Below are positions 31,801-35,264 of a stretch of 35,264 nt of DNA, piece by piece (the stretch's first letter is position 1; every line of letters begins with the position of its first letter). Origin of the DNA: an uncultured Eubacteriales bacterium (GTDB lineage: Bacteria > Bacillota > Clostridia > Lachnospirales > Lachnospiraceae); contig UQYF01000029.1 in assembly GCA_900545175.1 (NCBI GenBank), positions 1-35,264 on the forward strand, given 5' to 3'. The position numbers were made by a program, and so were the translations under genes. Below the pieces are notes generated by a model. That model was given only the letters and a program-made list of their open reading frames with translations, did not search any database and was not told where the DNA came from.

Positions 31801-34062
31801 ATGAGGAGATTGCATGAGGATAAAGTATATAAAGGATTATTAATATCTCTATGCGTTGAAGTGGTTATCTTTGCAATGCTGATTGTTGCTTCCTTCTTGA
31901 TTAAAAAGACATATGTACTTGCGGATGGGGACAATACACTTTCGCTTCCGTTCGGACATTATTTTGTCACATGCCGCTATGATTCGGAAAAGACTGATGA
32001 TACGGTTAATTATCTCTATATACAGAATAACGATAAGACAACGCAGGGGATTCCTCAGACAGACAATTATCTTAGAGATGACCAAAACAGCTATACAGGT
32101 GAATTTTGGATATATAGTATAAAAAAAGATATCAATTTCAGTGTGAGGGAAATTACACAAAAAGAAGAGTCAAGCCTTGTTGATGTGCACAGATACGAGA
32201 TACGAACCACGCCATTTGTATATTTTGTCATAATGCTTCCTGTATTAATGCTTATGGCAGTGACTTTATGGGGGATGTATATCAGATGCCGCAGGATAGC
32301 AATTACCAAGGAGTCGATTGCAAGGACAGGTGTGCTAATAGGCACAATGCTTGTGTCGTGCATACCATTATTTTTTGACAAATTAATTATCGGACATGAT
32401 ACCATAATACAGCTTCTAAGACTTGAAGGAATCAAGGACGGCTACCTCGCAGGCCAGTTGCCGGTTAAGGTTGAGCCGACATTCTGCGGCGGATATGGAT
32501 ATGCGTTTTCTATTTTTTACGGAAGCCTGTTTTACAATATTCCGGCGCTTTTCAGACTTATGGGATTTTCAATTCAGTTCTCATATAAGATATATGTTGC
32601 GCTTATAAATATTGCAACTGTACTTATTTCTTATTACAGCTTTTTCGTTATGCTGAAAAATAAGAAAAATGCTGTTATAGCGAGTGTACTGTACAGCCTT
32701 TCGGTGTACCGCTTCTATGATTTGTACCAAAGAGGCGCTGTTGGGGAATATACAGCCATGACATTTCTTCCGCTTATTGCGGTGGGCTTATGGAAAATAT
32801 ATATCTCTCCAGATGATAAAAATTTAAGAAAAATGTGGGTAATGCCGGTAATAGGCTTCTGGGGAGTTATACAGTCGCACGTTTTGAGTACGGAGATATA
32901 TGGAGCGTTTACATTACTGTTATGTCTTATAATGTTTAAAAAGACCTTTAAGAAGGACAGGTTTATTGTACTTTTAAAGATAGTGCTTATATCGGCTGTT
33001 CTAAATGCCAACTACCTTCTGCCTTTCCTTGAGTGCTTCATGCTTGACAATCTGTATATTAAACATGATTCCTACGTAGAGGTACTTATAGGCATGCCGA
33101 TAACACATATATTTAAGTTCTATACCGGAAAATCATCAAGTTCATATTACATAGTGGATGGAGGGCTTGGATGCACATCAATTATTGTGATAATAATGCT
33201 TGTGTACGCAGGTGTAAAAAAATACTTTTCTGAGGATAGCAGGAGAAAATTGTGGATAACCGGTATAATTTCGCTTGTAAGTGTTATTTTAGCTTCGAGT
33301 ATAATACCGTGGATGAAAATGACGAACTTTCTGGATGCGGGAACTTCAAGTGGGACTGCAAGCAAGCTTATGCACGCTGTCAGCAGAGTGTTTAAAACTG
33401 TGCAGTTTCCGGTCAGATATGTTACGGTTGGAGCATTCGTATTCATAATGTTCACATGCATTGTCATATTCTGCAAGAAGAACGACAAAGTCCTAAAGGC
33501 AGCGACAGTATTAATATTTGCAATAACGGTTGTTCAGTTTGTATGGCTGAGTGCCGTTATGATGAAAAATGGAAATCTTGACACAAGATATGCTATAAGT
33601 CCTACGGATAAAGATTTCACATTTAATCTAGGCGGATTTGAGTATATGCCTCTCAGGGATGACGATGGTATCCCATATATGAATATGCTTATGGAAAATG
33701 AGGAATGTCAGACAACCAATGCCGAGATAAGCAACTACAGTAAGTATTTGACAAATATCAATGTCCACATTAAGACAGGAGCTGCGTCTACAGGAATGGT
33801 TGAATTTCCACTGCTCTATTACAGAGGTTATAAAGCTGTTGATGTAAATACGGGAGAGGAGCTGTTGATTTGTAACTCAACAAGCAGTGCGCGGTTGGCG
33901 GTTATTGTCCCGGAAGACTATGACAGCGATGTAAAAGTATACTATGCAGGAAAGACAACATGGCATATTGCGGAAGTCGTATCCGCAATGATGATGGTGT
34001 TTATAATACTGTATTCAGCTTATCCTGCTATGAAAAATAGAAAGACTACTGTATCTGATTAA
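31801..34062 (+). CDS. Large membrane protein, PTPS-related/YfhO-like (GT-C type), paralogue 2
   Basis: A 753-residue paralogue of the preceding protein, aligned almost without gaps over the first 240 residues: both have NTxxLPxGHY in the outer domain, RxEGIKDGYL (paralogue 1 RIEGIKDGYL, this one RLEGIKDGYL), GYGYAF and LYQRGAVGE. It has the same helix plan and the same C-terminal LLYYRGYKAVD...VYYxGKxxWHIA end. The outer-loop motif differs: GDDTVTH in paralogue 1 is GHDTIIQ here (D199 to H, H204 to Q), while D200 is kept. The ATG has GAGGAGAGAGC upstream. Tandem duplication followed by divergence is likely. Function is inferred only at fold level. Confidence 0.75.
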   Translation: MRRLHEDKVYKGLLISLCVEVVIFAMLIVASFLIKKTYVLADGDNTLSLPFGHYFVTCRYDSEKTDDTVNYLYIQNNDKTTQGIPQTDNYLRDDQNSYTGEFWIYSIKKDINFSVREITQKEESSLVDVHRYEIRTTPFVYFVIMLPVLMLMAVTLWGMYIRCRRIAITKESIARTGVLIGTMLVSCIPLFFDKLIIGHDTIIQLLRLEGIKDGYLAGQLPVKVEPTFCGGYGYAFSIFYGSLFYNIPALFRLMGFSIQFSYKIYVALINIATVLISYYSFFVMLKNKKNAVIASVLYSLSVYRFYDLYQRGAVGEYTAMTFLPLIAVGLWKIYISPDDKNLRKMWVMPVIGFWGVIQSHVLSTEIYGAFTLLLCLIMFKKTFKKDRFIVLLKIVLISAVLNANYLLPFLECFMLDNLYIKHDSYVEVLIGMPITHIFKFYTGKSSSSYYIVDGGLGCTSIIVIIMLVYAGVKKYFSEDSRRKLWITGIISLVSVILASSIIPWMKMTNFLDAGTSSGTASKLMHAVSRVFKTVQFPVRYVTVGAFVFIMFTCIVIFCKKNDKVLKAATVLIFAITVVQFVWLSAVMMKNGNLDTRYAISPTDKDFTFNLGGFEYMPLRDDDGIPYMNMLMENEECQTTNAEISNYSKYLTNINVHIKTGAASTGMVEFPLLYYRGYKAVDVNTGEELLICNSTSSARLAVIVPEDYDSDVKVYYAGKTTWHIAEVVSAMMMVFIILYSAYPAMKNRKTTVSD

Positions 34063-34079
34063 CAAAAGTAAAAAAATGA

Positions 34080-34108
34080 TTGACAATAGCTTTAGATAGT
34101 GGTAGAAT
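34080..34108 (+). promoter_or_regulatory. tRNA-Ser promoter
   Basis: A perfect TTGACA (34080-34085), a 17-base spacer and TAGAAT (34103-34108) precede the tRNA by about 75 bases. The leader between contains two small hairpins (GGTGAT/ATCACC and CACAAT/ATTGTG) that would be removed by 5' processing. Confidence 0.8.
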
Positions 34109-34182
34109 ACTAAATGCGTTAGGTGATAAGGTAGAACCAAATCACCCCTTGGCAGCCACAATTTAATAATGATTGTGAATTC

Positions 34183-34270
34183 GGAGAAATACTCAAGAGG
34201 CCGAAGAGGCGCCCCTGCTAAGGGTGTAGGTCGGGTAACCGGCGCGAGGGTTCAAATCCCTCTTTCTCCG
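34183..34270 (+). tRNA. tRNA-Ser (anticodon GCT)
   Basis: The 88-nt sequence has acceptor GGAGAAA/TTTCTCC with discriminator G, an anticodon loop CTGCTAA giving GCT (codons AGC/AGT), a long variable arm (TAGGTCGGGTAACCGGCG) typical of serine tRNAs, and T loop TTCAAAT with stem GAGGG/CCCTC. CCA is not encoded. A promoter lies upstream and a strong terminator directly downstream. Confidence 0.95.
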
Positions 34271-34272
34271 TT

Positions 34273-34305
34273 GAAAAAGAGACATCGTTATGATGTCTCT
34301 TTTTC
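34273..34305. terminator. Bidirectional terminator between tRNA-Ser and queH
   Basis: GAAAAAGAGACATC and its exact complement form a 14-bp stem with a five-base loop, with A's before and T's after, so it works on both strands. It begins three bases after the tRNA and contains the last codons and stop of queH, whose C-terminal residues EKETS are encoded by the stem. Confidence 0.85.
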
Positions 34306-34920
34306 GTTACCGGCTTCACGTTTTGAAAACACGCATCCGCAGAAGTTCTGCCTGTAAAGCTTATATTCTTTTGACAGCTCAATCGAGCGCTTATACCCAT
34401 TTTTCTTTTTAAAATCGGAATAAAGATATGATATGGCATATTCATCTGACAGCTTTTTTCCGATTTCATTCAATTTATCGGCATCCTTTAAAGGACTGAT
34501 GCTCAATGTTGTTGTAAAATAATCATATCCAAGCTCCTTGGCAACGACAGCAGCCTCATGCAATCGAAGCTCATAGCACACATGACATCTTTTGCCGCCT
34601 TCAGGCTCGTTTTCAAGTCCCTTGACGGAAGTATAGAATTCTTCGGGAAGATACCGTCCCTCTATAAGTGATATCTTGTTCTTTGCCGGAAGTTCGGATA
34701 TGAGCCGCTTGATTTCATCAACACGTTTCTGGTACTCGGCAGCAGGTGAAATATTGGGATTGTAAAAAAGCACAGTTATAGAAAAATGCTGTGAAAGGTA
34801 TTCAAGGCAGTAGCTGCTGCAAGGTGCACAGCAGGCATGCAGTAACAGTGATGGCACATGTCCGGGTTCTATATTGGAAATAAGCTGTTCTAATTCTCGT
34901 TGATAGTTCCTTTTGTTCAT
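34288..34920 (-). CDS. queH: Epoxyqueuosine reductase QueH
   Basis: QueH (formerly DUF208) is the iron-sulphur enzyme that reduces epoxyqueuosine to queuosine in tRNA, the last step of queuosine synthesis; it replaces QueG. The 210 residues have LLHACCAPCSSYCLEYL (27-43), FYNPNISP, GGKRCHVCYELRL, TTTLSISPLKDADK, and the end NGYKRSIELSKEYKLYRQNFCGCVFS. The paired cysteines CCxxC, CxxC and CGC fit the metal sites. The start is preceded by CTGGAGGA at an unusually long spacing of about 13 bases. It runs towards the origin, converging on tRNA-Ser. Confidence 0.92.
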   Translation of the reverse strand: MNKRNYQRELEQLISNIEPGHVPSLLLHACCAPCSSYCLEYLSQHFSITVLFYNPNISPAAEYQKRVDEIKRLISELPAKNKISLIEGRYLPEEFYTSVKGLENEPEGGKRCHVCYELRLHEAAVVAKELGYDYFTTTLSISPLKDADKLNEIGKKLSDEYAISYLYSDFKKKNGYKRSIELSKEYKLYRQNFCGCVFSKREAGNEKETS

Positions 34921-35264
34921 AATATAAATTAAATCCTCCAGGTTTAAAAATATATAGGTTGGTGCAATACTTTGAATCTGATTACTGCCAAATTCTAAGC
35001 TTGGTAAACGCCTATTAAAATCTACTGACTGTTTTCAAATCTTATAATAATAACTATTATTTTATTAAAAAAGACTATATATACGAATTCAAGCATCATA
35101 TCTGATTATATACGCGTCATATTAAGAATGGTTAAAAACACCATATATAAATACATATATACATATACAAATACACACATATAAGTACATATATAAATAC
35201 ACATATATAAATGATATGAGGGTCAAAAGGTATTTTGCCCCTCATTTGATATCCTCGAATTGCT
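34921..35264. repeat. AT-rich gap with degenerate ACATATATAAAT repeats and a terminal hairpin
   Basis: From about 35139 to 35215 the sequence is a low-complexity run of variants of ACATATATAAAT, repeated about six times. Then ATGAGGGTCAAAA (35216-35228) and TTTTGCCCCTCAT (35233-35245) form a hairpin with one mismatch and a four-base loop, probably the 3' end of a gene beyond the window. No gene is seen in this gap. Confidence 0.45.

Noticed and set aside
33251..33259. TGTGGATAA DnaA-box match inside the second membrane-protein gene
   Set aside because: A single isolated match in 2 kb, as expected by chance.
1..35264. CRISPR array, prophage or secondary-metabolite cluster
   Set aside because: No spaced direct repeats of CRISPR type, no phage structural genes and no biosynthetic core enzymes are present.

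Overview
This window is the chromosomal replication origin region of a low-GC Firmicute, most likely a Lachnospiraceae member. The gene order rpmH-rnpA-yidD-yidC-jag-mnmE-mnmG-rsmG-parA-parB to the left of dnaA, and dnaA-dnaN-yaaA-recF-gyrB-gyrA to its right, is the classic Firmicute oriC layout. The DUF4446-serS-DUF3881 block, heterodimeric class I fumarase and lack of a lipoprotein signal on YidC point to Clostridia/Lachnospiraceae. Species cannot be fixed from the sequence alone. Apart from one alpha/beta hydrolase gene, the decayed IS30 gene and queH, genes point away from the origin, as expected for co-orientation with replication.

Left edge (1-1383): a small accessory patch with a GNAT acetyltransferase and a 71-aa unknown protein lies against the 3' end of tRNA-Arg(CCT). 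This may be the edge of something integrated at the tRNA. Next (1384-6611, minus strand): DUF3881, serS, DUF4446, parB and parA. A roughly 165-bp highly structured insertion, flanked by 8-bp direct repeats, separates parA from parB. From 6612 to 8227 is an AT-rich gene-poor stretch with three perfect parS sites (TGTTTCACGTGAAACA), one decayed parS and a broken IS30-family transposase. One parS is the centre of a 42-bp perfect palindrome. An orphan NarL-type response regulator and a degenerate alpha/beta hydrolase follow.

Origin core (10573-21717): rsmG, mnmG and mnmE probably form one unit. rpmH, rnpA, yidD, yidC and jag form another, with a good promoter and a terminator. The rpmH-dnaA gap holds DnaA boxes, four imperfect 20-21-bp repeats and the dnaA promoter. 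A second DnaA-box group lies between dnaA and dnaN, so the origin is bipartite. A third, unexpected array of DnaA boxes lies inside the mnmE coding sequence, phased at 21 bp. It is probably the most interesting signal in the window.

Right arm (21988-35264): yaaA, recF, gyrB and gyrA are followed by the two fumarase subunits, two tandem paralogous 750-residue membrane proteins (PTPS-related/YfhO-like, GT-C-type fold), tRNA-Ser(GCT) with promoter and terminator, and a convergent queH. A 21-bp perfect inverted repeat, interleaved with a second one, sits between the two membrane-protein genes. Functional calls come from reading sequence motifs; no database search was run.
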